Origin: Clostridiales bacterium
Lineage (GTDB): Bacteria; Bacillota_A; Clostridia; Saccharofermentanales; Saccharofermentanaceae
Length of the DNA stretch: 60,214 nt
Direction: 5' to 3'
Assembly (NCBI GenBank): GCA_017649745.1
Contig: JAGCGE010000092.1
Span: 1-60,214, forward strand
Part shown: positions 48,609-56,627 of the stretch, piece by piece
Layout: each line of letters starts with the position of its first letter
Numbering within the stretch: position 1 is the first letter of the stretch
The notes under the pieces: generated by a model
Told to the model about the DNA's origin: nothing
Database searches by the model: none
Seen by the model: the letters and a program-made list of their open reading frames with translations, nothing else
Program-made: the position numbers and the translations under genes

Positions 48609-49031
48609 TTATTCTCCCGAATTCATTTGAATAATCTTTCTTTCAGATTCCTGCTTTGCCATTTCTTCAGCCAATTCCGCAGGAATAATTCCATTAATAA
48701 ACTCTGCGGCTTTTTCATCATCTGTTGCCAATTCCATAAACAGCTGAGAATACGCCTCTGTCTGAGAAAACGACTCTCTAAGTTCATCATTTTTTACAAA
48801 ACGACGACCATCTAATGACTTTTCGCCATATGACTTAAGAATAATATCCTTAAATACGCCGATAATCTCTTTTGAATCCTGGGCATTAATGATTCTCATG
48901 ATCCACTTTTCAAAACCGCCTTTGGTTGAAAAGTTCATTTCTGTCAACTCAGCCTTTGTAAGATTAAAGTAAAAATCTTCTTTTCTCTTGTTTCCATCGT
49001 AATCCGTATATTCAATGGTTTTCTTAAGCAT
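48609..49031 (-). CDS. Tail assembly chaperone (first)
   Basis: 140 residues; EYTDYDGNKRKEDFYFNLTKAELTEMNFSTKGGFEKWIMRI is characteristic. Ends with acidic/basic tail. Separate ORFs rather than a frameshifted pair; no obvious slippery heptamer near its end. Confidence 0.75.
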   Translation of the reverse strand: MLKKTIEYTDYDGNKRKEDFYFNLTKAELTEMNFSTKGGFEKWIMRIINAQDSKEIIGVFKDIILKSYGEKSLDGRRFVKNDELRESFSQTEAYSQLFMELATDDEKAAEFINGIIPAELAEEMAKQESERKIIQMNSGE

Positions 49032-49058
49032 GGTTTTAACTCCTTTCGTTTAATAAAA

Positions 49059-49084
49059 GAGGGCCGCCATTTTAAGCGACCCTC
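49059..49084 (-). terminator. Hairpin after the major tail protein gene
   Basis: Stem GAGGGTCGC / GCGGCCCTC with a bulge, then TTTTATT. Likely a partial terminator that favours the major tail protein over downstream tail genes. Confidence 0.65.
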
Positions 49085-49097
49085 AAAAATGATTTAA

Positions 49098-49769
49098 CTA
49101 CGCAATGATTGTCAGGACTTCATCCGGGAGAGGAAGTCTGGCGTCTTCTCCACCCTGACCGGCTGTTCCGTAAAGAACAGTTTCAAGAGCTGTAAGCTTT
49201 GCGGAGTCGATCTTCGTTGAATCCACAATAAGTGTTGCGGTCGGTTTATGACCTGCGACGTTAACCGGAACTGTACTCATTTCCCAGGAGAAAGTGATGG
49301 CTTCAGGGCTATCGTTAATTGTCTGATACGCTTTTTCAGACGGAGAACAAGTAGCGCCGTAAACAAGATGAATCTTATAGCCATAGTTATCAAGATCCGT
49401 GTCATTACCAACAACAGTTCGATAAGAAAGACCAAACGCCTTTCTCGGCTGCTGGCCAATGTAAACGCCAGTCGCAATAGCAGCCGTACCATCAAGAAGA
49501 GCAAATTCTTCCGGATAGGTATAAGCTTCAACAGTGGCACCAAACTGCTCAGCAGATCTAAGACTCAGATATTTAATGTTATCGGCCCAAAGGTCTGTCG
49601 CTTCAGCACCGGAAGGGCTTTCAGAAACGTTTGTAAGACCGTTCCAAGCATAGCCAGCCGGATAAGTACCGTCAGAATCCTGCGGATAAACAACACCACG
49701 GTCAACACCGGTTTCATACAGATGTTCACCAACTGCGTCCCATTCGAGTTTAAAAGAAACATCAGGCAT
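49098..49769 (-). CDS. Major tail protein
   Basis: 223 residues; VSFKLEWDAVGEHLYETGVDRGVVYPQDSDGTYPAGYAWNGLTNVSESPSGAEATDLWADNIKYL is the typical N-terminus of phage major tail (tube) proteins. It has a hairpin after it and precedes the tail chaperone genes. Confidence 0.85.
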   Translation of the reverse strand: MPDVSFKLEWDAVGEHLYETGVDRGVVYPQDSDGTYPAGYAWNGLTNVSESPSGAEATDLWADNIKYLSLRSAEQFGATVEAYTYPEEFALLDGTAAIATGVYIGQQPRKAFGLSYRTVVGNDTDLDNYGYKIHLVYGATCSPSEKAYQTINDSPEAITFSWEMSTVPVNVAGHKPTATLIVDSTKIDSAKLTALETVLYGTAGQGGEDARLPLPDEVLTIIA

Positions 49770-49780
49770 AGTATTACCTC

Positions 49781-50107
49781 CTACCAGTAAAGTGTAAAAA
49801 TGTCATGATTTAAATTGTCTTTTGTAAAATGTCTATTAAATCTGCAAAGTGGCAATTGAGCAATTTTTCTTGGAGTATCACTATCTGGATCTCTTGATAT
49901 AGCTGTTATGTCATAAGAGTATCGAAAACTGTATGGATTGTTATCCGCATATCTTGTGTTTGACGAACTCCTGTTATAAACAATGCATGGGTACGTCAGT
50001 TTAAAAGATTCTGGCGGTTGAAAATAACAATTTGGGCAAAACGAAAGAAGCAAGTTGTGAAGTTCGAGACGCCTAACAGCAGTCCGATTGTCTTGTGTCG
50101 TCGCCAT
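49781..50107 (-). CDS. Head-tail joining/tail terminator-like protein
   Basis: 108 residues; RRLELHNLLLSFCPNCYFQPPESFKLTYPCIVYNRSSSNTRYADNNPYSFRYSYDITAISRDPDS. Position between neck protein and major tail protein suggests tail completion or tail terminator. Overlaps the upstream gene by about 35 nt. Confidence 0.66.
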   Translation of the reverse strand: MATTQDNRTAVRRLELHNLLLSFCPNCYFQPPESFKLTYPCIVYNRSSSNTRYADNNPYSFRYSYDITAISRDPDSDTPRKIAQLPLCRFNRHFTKDNLNHDIFTLYW

Positions 50108-50414
50108 TATAAACGCCTCCTATCTCTAAAATAAGCCTTGGGTATTGAACATCAACATTTGATACTTTCCATTTTGTGCCCATCCATTCAACATAGCGAA
50201 TCAGATGAAAATTTTGCAAAGCATACGGATCAGCGACTATGCTTATCTGATTGTTAACGACGAGATCATCATTAAGTTTATCAGCAGACTGATACCGACG
50301 CATATTACGAGTTACGTCACCGTAATAATTTCTGGGAATTATGACTTCTTCCCATACACCAGGTCGGGTTTCAACAGTCGGAGCATAGCCGACTTCTCCG
50401 TAAAACTTACTCAT
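50073..50414 (-). CDS. Head closure/neck protein
   Basis: 113 residues, beta-rich (YGEVGYAPTVETRPGVWEEVIIPRNYYGDVTRNMRRYQSADKLNDDLVVNNQISIVADPYA). This pattern (WEEVIIPRxYYGD...NQISIVADPYA) is familiar from neck proteins of Gram-positive phages. Follows the capsid gene. Confidence 0.7.
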   Translation of the reverse strand: MSKFYGEVGYAPTVETRPGVWEEVIIPRNYYGDVTRNMRRYQSADKLNDDLVVNNQISIVADPYALQNFHLIRYVEWMGTKWKVSNVDVQYPRLILEIGGVYNGDDTRQSDCC

Positions 50415-50449
50415 CTTACTCCCCCAATAAAATTACTCCCATTTTGAAA

Positions 50450-52339
50450 TTAAGCATTCGGATCTGCCGGCTCTTCCGGTTCAGAAGCGTTGGAACCCGC
50501 CTGATTCAGTTCAAGAACCAGAGCAGAATACGGCTTGATAAGAGCGCCAGAGCATCTTGTCTCAATCAGGTATTTCTGCTGGTTGTAGTCGATGTCGAAG
50601 TCGTCAAACATGTTGACAGCCCCGCCCTTGTCAGCGCCAATATTGTAGTCGGCAAGGTTAACAATGATACCAAGGAGCGGCTTATTGTCCCTTGTAAGAT
50701 TTTCCATAACCGGAACAGTGACAATAGAGCTGACTCGCATAGCGGTTGCAAGTTTGTCGACGCTATCATAGATGATACGACCGTTCATGTCTTCAAGAAG
50801 CAGCATGTCGGTAAGGACATCTTCAGTCGTCCAGAATGTCGGGTTACCAGAGCCTTTGTAATTCTTACGAGACTTGATTGCTGCACGAATAGTCGCTTTA
50901 GCTTTGGCGTCAGCGGAAGCATTCGCTGCGACATTGACCGGGACCTTCACAGAATACAGATCTGCATCATGATAGATCGAACGGATGTGGTCTTCGCTGA
51001 TATGGTCGTCGGAAGATGCATCACGGCCATCACTAACAAGAATGGCGCGAGCAATTTCCTCGTCAAGCATCATACGCATTTCAGCTTTCAGCCATGCGAC
51101 AACGTCGAAATCTGTGATGTCAATAATGTCATCACGATCCAGTTTCTGTTTCTTGTAGATTGTCTGCGGATCGGTTGTTCTCTTAAGCAGGCCAAAGACC
51201 TCGTTCTTCTTCTGATGCCCTTTAAGATAACCTTTAGCACGCGCATCATCTTCTGTAATATCAGCAAACATAGATTTAATTCTGCTGAACGGTGTGTGAT
51301 GCGTGCTGTTCATGACCTTCTGGACCCAATCCATTTCCCTTTTGATGAAATCCGGCGGTGTATTGAGGGACTTCGCATCCGGGAACAGATAATCAATGTG
51401 ATCAATGCCATAGCCAAGAGAAACAAACTCTTCATCATCACCATCGGCGTGAGCAAGAACAGCATCTCTAAGGCTGCCAAGTCTCTTAGCATCTTTGAAA
51501 ATCTCTTCCATATCAGCATGGCTAAGAGTATTGACATTGTCATCGTGTTCTTCATCAAAAACGTTATGTTTCACTTCTTCATCCTCCTCATTATAATCAA
51601 CGCCCGCATCCTCCAGAGCAGCGCCAACAATTGCATAAACTACGTTTTTCTGTTCATCAGTCATTGATTCAAAAACATCAGCTACTGTTTTTTCGGAATC
51701 GGCGTGTTCAAGTTCTTTACTTTCTTCACCCATTTTGTTATTCTCCTGTGTCTCATTGTTAACCGCTTCTTTTGTTTCTTCTTTTAGTTCTTCTTTTGGT
51801 TCTTCTTTTTTCTCTTTTTCTTCGGATTCTTTTGCGGCCTCTTCCTCGACTTTAGTGTCTTCTATCTCTCCTCCATCGTTATGGGAAAGACGGCAAATTT
51901 CCGGAGTTAAATAAATGACCCCTTCTTCATCGGAGTCATCGCTATGATTTACATATGAATCAATTACTGCTTCAGGATTTGCACCAGCAAGAACAAGACT
52001 AACTTCCCGAATATTTCCATGAAGTACGTCTCCTCCATTCTGTTTAAGCTGATTTGCATAAATAGAAAGGGCCGTAATGTCTCCATGGTCAACAAGCGCT
52101 TTAGCATTCTGTCCCTGTTCAGTATCATTAAATTTGAAATATGTACGAACACCTTGCGGATGGTTCTTTAACAATGCATGCCCAAGAACATTAAAAGGAT
52201 CGTTGTGCTGATGGTTCCATACCAATGGTACTATCTGCCCATCATTACCTTTAAAAGCGTCTCTTCGGATTGTTCTTCCATCGGAGCAACGGACGTCGTT
52301 ATACGTCGCCCATCCTGAGAAATCATATTCTGCTCCCAT
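50450..52339 (-). CDS. Fused prohead protease-scaffold-major capsid protein (HK97 fold)
   Basis: 629 residues. Residues 1-130: S78-type prohead protease (VPLVWNHQHNDPFNVLGHAL with H43/H45; TALSIYANQL with S92; REVSLVLAGANPEAVI). Residues of about 150-300: very acidic, charged scaffold/delta domain. Residues of about 300-629: HK97-type coat (N-arm, then YHDADLYSVKVPVNVAANASADAKAK...FDDFDIDYNQQKYLIETRCSGALIKPYSALVLEL). A single chain therefore performs protease, scaffold and capsid roles. Confidence 0.88.
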   Translation of the reverse strand: MGAEYDFSGWATYNDVRCSDGRTIRRDAFKGNDGQIVPLVWNHQHNDPFNVLGHALLKNHPQGVRTYFKFNDTEQGQNAKALVDHGDITALSIYANQLKQNGGDVLHGNIREVSLVLAGANPEAVIDSYVNHSDDSDEEGVIYLTPEICRLSHNDGGEIEDTKVEEEAAKESEEKEKKEEPKEELKEETKEAVNNETQENNKMGEESKELEHADSEKTVADVFESMTDEQKNVVYAIVGAALEDAGVDYNEEDEEVKHNVFDEEHDDNVNTLSHADMEEIFKDAKRLGSLRDAVLAHADGDDEEFVSLGYGIDHIDYLFPDAKSLNTPPDFIKREMDWVQKVMNSTHHTPFSRIKSMFADITEDDARAKGYLKGHQKKNEVFGLLKRTTDPQTIYKKQKLDRDDIIDITDFDVVAWLKAEMRMMLDEEIARAILVSDGRDASSDDHISEDHIRSIYHDADLYSVKVPVNVAANASADAKAKATIRAAIKSRKNYKGSGNPTFWTTEDVLTDMLLLEDMNGRIIYDSVDKLATAMRVSSIVTVPVMENLTRDNKPLLGIIVNLADYNIGADKGGAVNMFDDFDIDYNQQKYLIETRCSGALIKPYSALVLELNQAGSNASEPEEPADPNA

Positions 52340-52359
52340 TTTGAATTTTTCCTCCTGAT

Positions 52360-53607
52360 TTAATAGTTACCATATTCTTCATCTGGATCTTCGTACTCAT
52401 ATCCGCCTGCTTGCTCTAATTCCTTCTGGTTAAGATTTGGATTGGCAAGATTATTGGCTCTCTCTTCAAGAGAAGGCTTAAACCCTATTTCAGCTCTAAG
52501 CTCATTAGACGTAAGAATCTCGTTACGTCTAAACTTATCTGCCATTTCTGCAATCGTGTTAACCGGAACAAGTCTAAACGGATCTCTGTAATAGCGAATT
52601 GCCTGACCTTCGGTTCTTGCTTTTTTTGTCAAGAACTTTCTTGTCATCTCTTCGACTATTGCAGAAAGTATTGGGTCAATAGTACGATTGTAATAGTTTG
52701 TAAGAACTTTCTCGTCAGCCGATCCATCAAAGATACTCTGCGAAAGACCCAACTGGTTATATAACATGCTCGTAAGTTCCTTCACCTGAGTCCAAAGATT
52801 GTTTTCAATTGCACGATTAAGCTGAACTATCTTTTCCGTACCATCAGCATAAGCAATACCATACTTTGATCCTGACAACTGCGCTTCAATTTCTCTTCTT
52901 CTTGTTTCTGCTTGTTTTCTCTTTTCTTCAGTCTTAATAACATAAGGAAGCTGAATAATAAGATCTAACTTTCCGGATGACGCCTGGTCATTCATTATAT
53001 CCAACTTATTAAGCGTCCTGATTAATCTCTGCAAAGTTGAGTTTGGTTCATTCATGACAGAGTAAAAAGGATTCTCGATAATAGCAGTCATGCTTTTAGG
53101 AAGAGTAATTTCTTCTTTCCGACCAGTCCTATCATTGTAAAGACGAACTTTTACATGTCTTGGATACCACTCGACAATTCGTCCAATTCGCATTGACTTA
53201 ATATCATATGACCCACTAATAATTGGATTAAATGTTGTATCTACAGGAACGGCAGCGACACACCCTTCATCGAACATCGAAGTAACAAGATCAATAATTA
53301 AACCTCGTCCAGTCTGATCTATGTTTGCATCTAGTGTTAAACATTCGTTAAGACCGTCTTTAATTATTTCTCTAAAAACGCCATTATCATCAACCTTAAC
53401 ATGCTGAATATTAACAGAAGCTACATCGACAGCAATCCTATTATAAACAGTTGTAATGATTGATCGTTCGTGTCCTCTTGTTAAAATTGTACGATCCGGC
53501 CTGTAATAACTGCTAAAGCCTAAATCAAAAGAAGGAGAAATCTTGGTCGGATCTCTCCCTATAAAAGCGTTCCATGCGTGTTGAAGTCTTGCGCCCAATG
53601 ATGGCAT
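52360..53607 (-). CDS. Portal protein
   Basis: 415 residues from ATG 53607 (AGGAGTGATAAAA upstream). Core features: VYNRIAVDVASVNIQHVKVDDNG..., GCVAAVPVDT, MPNSTLQR-like segment and QLGLSQSIFDGSADEKVLTNYYNRTIDPI, typical of HK97/SPP1 portals. Forms the dodecameric DNA gate at one capsid vertex. Confidence 0.86.
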   Translation of the reverse strand: MPSLGARLQHAWNAFIGRDPTKISPSFDLGFSSYYRPDRTILTRGHERSIITTVYNRIAVDVASVNIQHVKVDDNGVFREIIKDGLNECLTLDANIDQTGRGLIIDLVTSMFDEGCVAAVPVDTTFNPIISGSYDIKSMRIGRIVEWYPRHVKVRLYNDRTGRKEEITLPKSMTAIIENPFYSVMNEPNSTLQRLIRTLNKLDIMNDQASSGKLDLIIQLPYVIKTEEKRKQAETRRREIEAQLSGSKYGIAYADGTEKIVQLNRAIENNLWTQVKELTSMLYNQLGLSQSIFDGSADEKVLTNYYNRTIDPILSAIVEEMTRKFLTKKARTEGQAIRYYRDPFRLVPVNTIAEMADKFRRNEILTSNELRAEIGFKPSLEERANNLANPNLNQKELEQAGGYEYEDPDEEYGNY

Positions 53608-53618
53608 TTTTATCACTC

Positions 53619-54221
53619 CTATAATTTTCTATATAAGCTTGTCCCTGTTGTCGCAGCCACAGATTTTGCTTTACTTCCGCTTCTTCGCAGCATGTCTGCA
53701 TTATATGCATTAACCGCGGCACTACCATGAAAATCTGGAATAATCATAAATGGAGGAACCGGGACGCCCATCATAGCAACAGCCGTTGCGCCAATACTCC
53801 CAACCATACTCCTTGTAAAACTTCCAATGGCTAAGTGTTTGTTTAACTGTTTTACAACAGCCTCTTGCCCTATTACTTTTTCGGCTTTTGATATCTCGCT
53901 TAATGATTTCTTAGCAATATCCTTTGAGTTTTTGTATTTTTTATCGGAGGTTATACTTTTTTTCTTATATAAAAGTTCCTGAGAATTTCCTTTTCCTTTT
54001 TTTAATTTTCTATTAATCTTTTCAACTTTTGCTTCGGTAGCTTGCACACGCATAGCGTGCTTCCGTAAATCTTTATAAGCAGTTTTAACATTGCTTTTAG
54101 CGACTTTAATTCTCGCACTAGATTCACTTGGATATGGCTGATAGCGCCTAACTCCCCACTTCATTCCCATGACGCCATAGTGCATGAGTTCATCTTTTGT
54201 TAAATATCCATATTCGCCCAT
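53619..54221 (-). CDS. HYGV..MKW-tagged basic protein 1
   Basis: 200 residues, very basic. Tag at 9-28 (TKDELMHYGVMGMKWGVRRY), then lysine-rich helices (RIKVAKSNVKTAYKDLRKHAMRVQATEAKVEKINRKLKKGKG) and a C-terminal hydrophobic stretch (GAVATAVAMMGVPVPPF-like, near 150-175). Directly upstream of portal. Function unknown; possibly a virion cargo or DNA-binding protein. Confidence 0.7.
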   Translation of the reverse strand: MGEYGYLTKDELMHYGVMGMKWGVRRYQPYPSESSARIKVAKSNVKTAYKDLRKHAMRVQATEAKVEKINRKLKKGKGNSQELLYKKKSITSDKKYKNSKDIAKKSLSEISKAEKVIGQEAVVKQLNKHLAIGSFTRSMVGSIGATAVAMMGVPVPPFMIIPDFHGSAAVNAYNADMLRRSGSKAKSVAATTGTSLYRKL

Positions 54222-54248
54222 AATTAGCTCTCTCTTAAATAGCCGTTT

Positions 54249-54755
54249 TTAAGATTTAGACTTGATAACATACCCGTACTCATATACTCCAGGAATTTTT
54301 GTCTTTCTGCGCTTTAATTTCTTTTCGGAATTTTTCTTGTTTTTTTCAATAAGCTTATCTCTATCTTTAATTCGTTTAGCAGCAGCTTTGTCTAACTGTT
54401 TTTGTGTTTTCTTCTTTTTTGATAGAGCGTTGTCTATTGCGTTGGACACCCTATCGTCTCCGCGGTCCAGTTTGTTTAGGGTCTTCTCAACTCTTCCTAG
54501 TGGCGTTCTATCGTACTTTGCTTTACGAACGTCTTGTTGTCTGCGCAAAGATTCAGTCCTTGCAGAGGGTTGAATATGGCCATATTTATAGTCATTCATC
54601 ATGCTGTCATAACGCATCTGGCCAGTAGCTTCCCAAGCTCTTCTATCTGTTAATCCTATTTTGTTTTCAATGTTACTCTTAAGGTGCTTACGCCACTTCA
54701 TGCCTTTAACGCCGTAATGCATAAGCTCATCTTTTTTAATATATCCATAGCCCAT
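54249..54755 (-). CDS. HYGV..MKW-tagged basic protein 2
   Basis: 168 residues. Tag at about 7-21 (KKDELMHYGVKGMKW), then Lys/Arg-rich helices with 'RRQQDVRKAKYDRTPLGRVEKTLNKLDRG', a segment repeated in the next protein (YRSKKYDSTPLGKIEKSS). Recent tandem duplication inferred. Confidence 0.68.
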   Translation of the reverse strand: MGYGYIKKDELMHYGVKGMKWRKHLKSNIENKIGLTDRRAWEATGQMRYDSMMNDYKYGHIQPSARTESLRRQQDVRKAKYDRTPLGRVEKTLNKLDRGDDRVSNAIDNALSKKKKTQKQLDKAAAKRIKDRDKLIEKNKKNSEKKLKRRKTKIPGVYEYGYVIKSKS

Positions 54756-55465
54756 TATTTTGCCTGCCTCCTACGATTTGAATTTTTGTTCTTTTTTAAA
54801 TACGATTTTTTTCTAATAGAGTAGTGGGAATCGCTAATCGCAGGATTAAGCCATGGAGTTTGCTCAATGGTATCCCAGTTTAAATTGTAATATTTTGGCT
54901 TTGAAGAAGGGGCTTGAAAAACTGGAACGTATGTCGGTTGTTCTGGCTTTCTTGGATTTTTCTTTCTTGAATATGTACTGGAGTATATTCTTTTACCCTT
55001 CTTAACAGATCCGTCTCCAGTTGTAACTTTTTCTGCCCTAGACCTAACGTCTTTTTTTGAAACAGAATCTTTAGTATTAATTGTTCGAATAACTGCAGCT
55101 TTCTTCTTGTTTGTCTTTTTTGAAGCGTTTTCTGATACACTACCAAATATTGCGTTGACAACTTTTTTTCCAATTTTTGAAGATTTTTCAATTTTTCCAA
55201 GAGGCGTTGAATCGTATTTTTTACTTCTATACTCTATCTGTTTTTTGTAAGACGCAACAGTCTTGTTATGATTTGCGCTGCCTGTTAATCCGTATTTATT
55301 TAAATAATTATTATAAGACAGCATAGATTCGGTATCTTCTAGATCTCTTCTTTGAGAAATACCAGTAAGCAAATTAAACTTTGATTTCAAGTGCTTATGC
55401 CACTTCATGCGTTTTACGCCATAGTGCATAAGTTCATCTTTTTTAATGTATCCGTATTCGCCCAT
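54755..55465 (-). CDS. HYGV..MKW-tagged basic protein 3
   Basis: 236 residues. Tag variant DELMHYGVKRMKWHKHL, then LLTGISQRRDLEDTESMLSYNNYLNKYGLTGSANH (paralogous to protein 2), a 'STPLGKIEKSS' segment and a long disordered lysine-rich C-terminus. Overlaps the start of protein 2 by one base. Confidence 0.68.
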   Translation of the reverse strand: MGEYGYIKKDELMHYGVKRMKWHKHLKSKFNLLTGISQRRDLEDTESMLSYNNYLNKYGLTGSANHNKTVASYKKQIEYRSKKYDSTPLGKIEKSSKIGKKVVNAIFGSVSENASKKTNKKKAAVIRTINTKDSVSKKDVRSRAEKVTTGDGSVKKGKRIYSSTYSRKKNPRKPEQPTYVPVFQAPSSKPKYYNLNWDTIEQTPWLNPAISDSHYSIRKKSYLKKNKNSNRRRQAK

Positions 55466-55467
55466 AA

Positions 55468-56025
55468 TTAAATTCCGTTTCTCAGCAAAAGCTGATAGAC
55501 CGCATATTCTCCTGCAGTAGCTGTGCCGGACCCTATAGAAAGATTTATAGTTTTATTAAAACGCTTGTCGTCTTTAATTAGATTTGAAATATATTGTTTT
55601 AAATCATTACGACTTTTTTCGGTCGACCCATATAATGGATTATTTTTAAAATCTCTTCTAGCGTCTTCTCTGCTACTATAAAATCTATCTTCTCCGCGTT
55701 TTCTAGATTTTTTATAATATTCATCATGAAGATTCCTAAAAGCTTCATACTCACGAGCTCTTACATCTTTGTGTTCCTTAATTTTTTCTTTTAATAATTC
55801 GTCCTTATTAGCTTTTTTTGCAAGTAATCTAACGTATTTATCGTTTTTTCTATTTTGTTTACGGTTATATTTAATAGCCCCGCTTCTTAAACGCTTTCGA
55901 CCATATTTATCAGTTTTATAAAACCGTTTTTCGCCAAGAGGAGTCAAAGATCCATCAGGATTTTGATATCGACGAATTCCCCACTTCATCCCCATGACGC
56001 CGTAATGATAAAGTTCATTATTCAT
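55468..56025 (-). CDS. HYGV..MKW-tagged basic protein 4
   Basis: 185 residues. Tag at the extreme N-terminus (ELYHYGVMGMKWGIRRYQ), then a basic helical region (NPDGSLTPLGEKRFYKTDKYGRKRLR...) and a C-terminal SIGSGTATAGEYAVYQLLLRNGI. Follows the 3D-domain gene by one base. Confidence 0.68.
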   Translation of the reverse strand: MNNELYHYGVMGMKWGIRRYQNPDGSLTPLGEKRFYKTDKYGRKRLRSGAIKYNRKQNRKNDKYVRLLAKKANKDELLKEKIKEHKDVRAREYEAFRNLHDEYYKKSRKRGEDRFYSSREDARRDFKNNPLYGSTEKSRNDLKQYISNLIKDDKRFNKTINLSIGSGTATAGEYAVYQLLLRNGI

Positions 56026-56026
56026 A

Positions 56027-56617
56027 CTAATTTATAATGTATACATCAGCCGTATACATTCCCCTCTGTAATGCCTCATCATGACTCCCACAATAAATAT
56101 CGATCCATTGACCCGGAACACCCCTATCCTGAACGATATAACAAGATCCATTAATCTCTATTTCAGTTCCGAAAGGAAGATCTCCGCAAGCAACTGTTAC
56201 TCCAGCCTGAGGTGGTACTCCTGAAGCAGTATTTCCTCCAGCCCACTGGCCGCAACAAATTGAACAATTACAATAATGCGTAATAGTGCATGTTCCATAA
56301 AAAGTTTTGTTCTCTTGCGGCTCTTCGACTTCTTCGATTTCCTCTATCTCCTCAGTCGGTTCGACTGCCAGTTCTTCATCAGAATGTGGGGTTTCCGTAA
56401 CCTCCTCTATATCCTCCAGAACATCCATTTTGATTTCGGTAGACTCGATAGGTTCTTCTACTTTCGGCGCTTCAGAAAAACTTTCAACTTCATAAATGGT
56501 AACTTCTTCGGCTGTTTCTGGAATCTCTCCGGACGCATCCATAATAGGTTCTGAAACCCCACATCCAGTTGCAATAAAAATAGCTAAAACACTTGCCACG
56601 ACAACACGTTTAGTCAT
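56027..56617 (-). CDS. 3D-domain lipoprotein
   Basis: 196 residues from ATG 56617 (AGAGGAGATCTT upstream). Signal peptide with lipobox IATGC (Cys at about 19), a Glu/Pro-rich linker (about 25-105), then a 3D domain: CTITHYCNCSICCGQWAGGNTASG ... IVQDRGVPGQWIDIYCGSHDEALQRGMYTADVY, with the three aspartates typical of MltA-like folds. Exported and membrane-tethered, likely a cell-wall-acting enzyme. Odd place, inside the head gene cluster. Confidence 0.8.
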   Translation of the reverse strand: MTKRVVVASVLAIFIATGCGVSEPIMDASGEIPETAEEVTIYEVESFSEAPKVEEPIESTEIKMDVLEDIEEVTETPHSDEELAVEPTEEIEEIEEVEEPQENKTFYGTCTITHYCNCSICCGQWAGGNTASGVPPQAGVTVACGDLPFGTEIEINGSCYIVQDRGVPGQWIDIYCGSHDEALQRGMYTADVYIIN

Positions 56618-56627
56618 AAGATCTCCT

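Noticed and set aside
48600..48620. Programmed frameshift between the two tail chaperones
   Set aside because: The genes are separate, each with a start, and no slippery heptamer was found at the junction.
50444..51667. Long plus-strand frame (407 residues) antisense to the capsid gene
   Set aside because: It mirrors the codon pattern of the capsid fusion on the other strand, has no motif and no ribosome site or promoter, and every convincing gene is on the minus strand.
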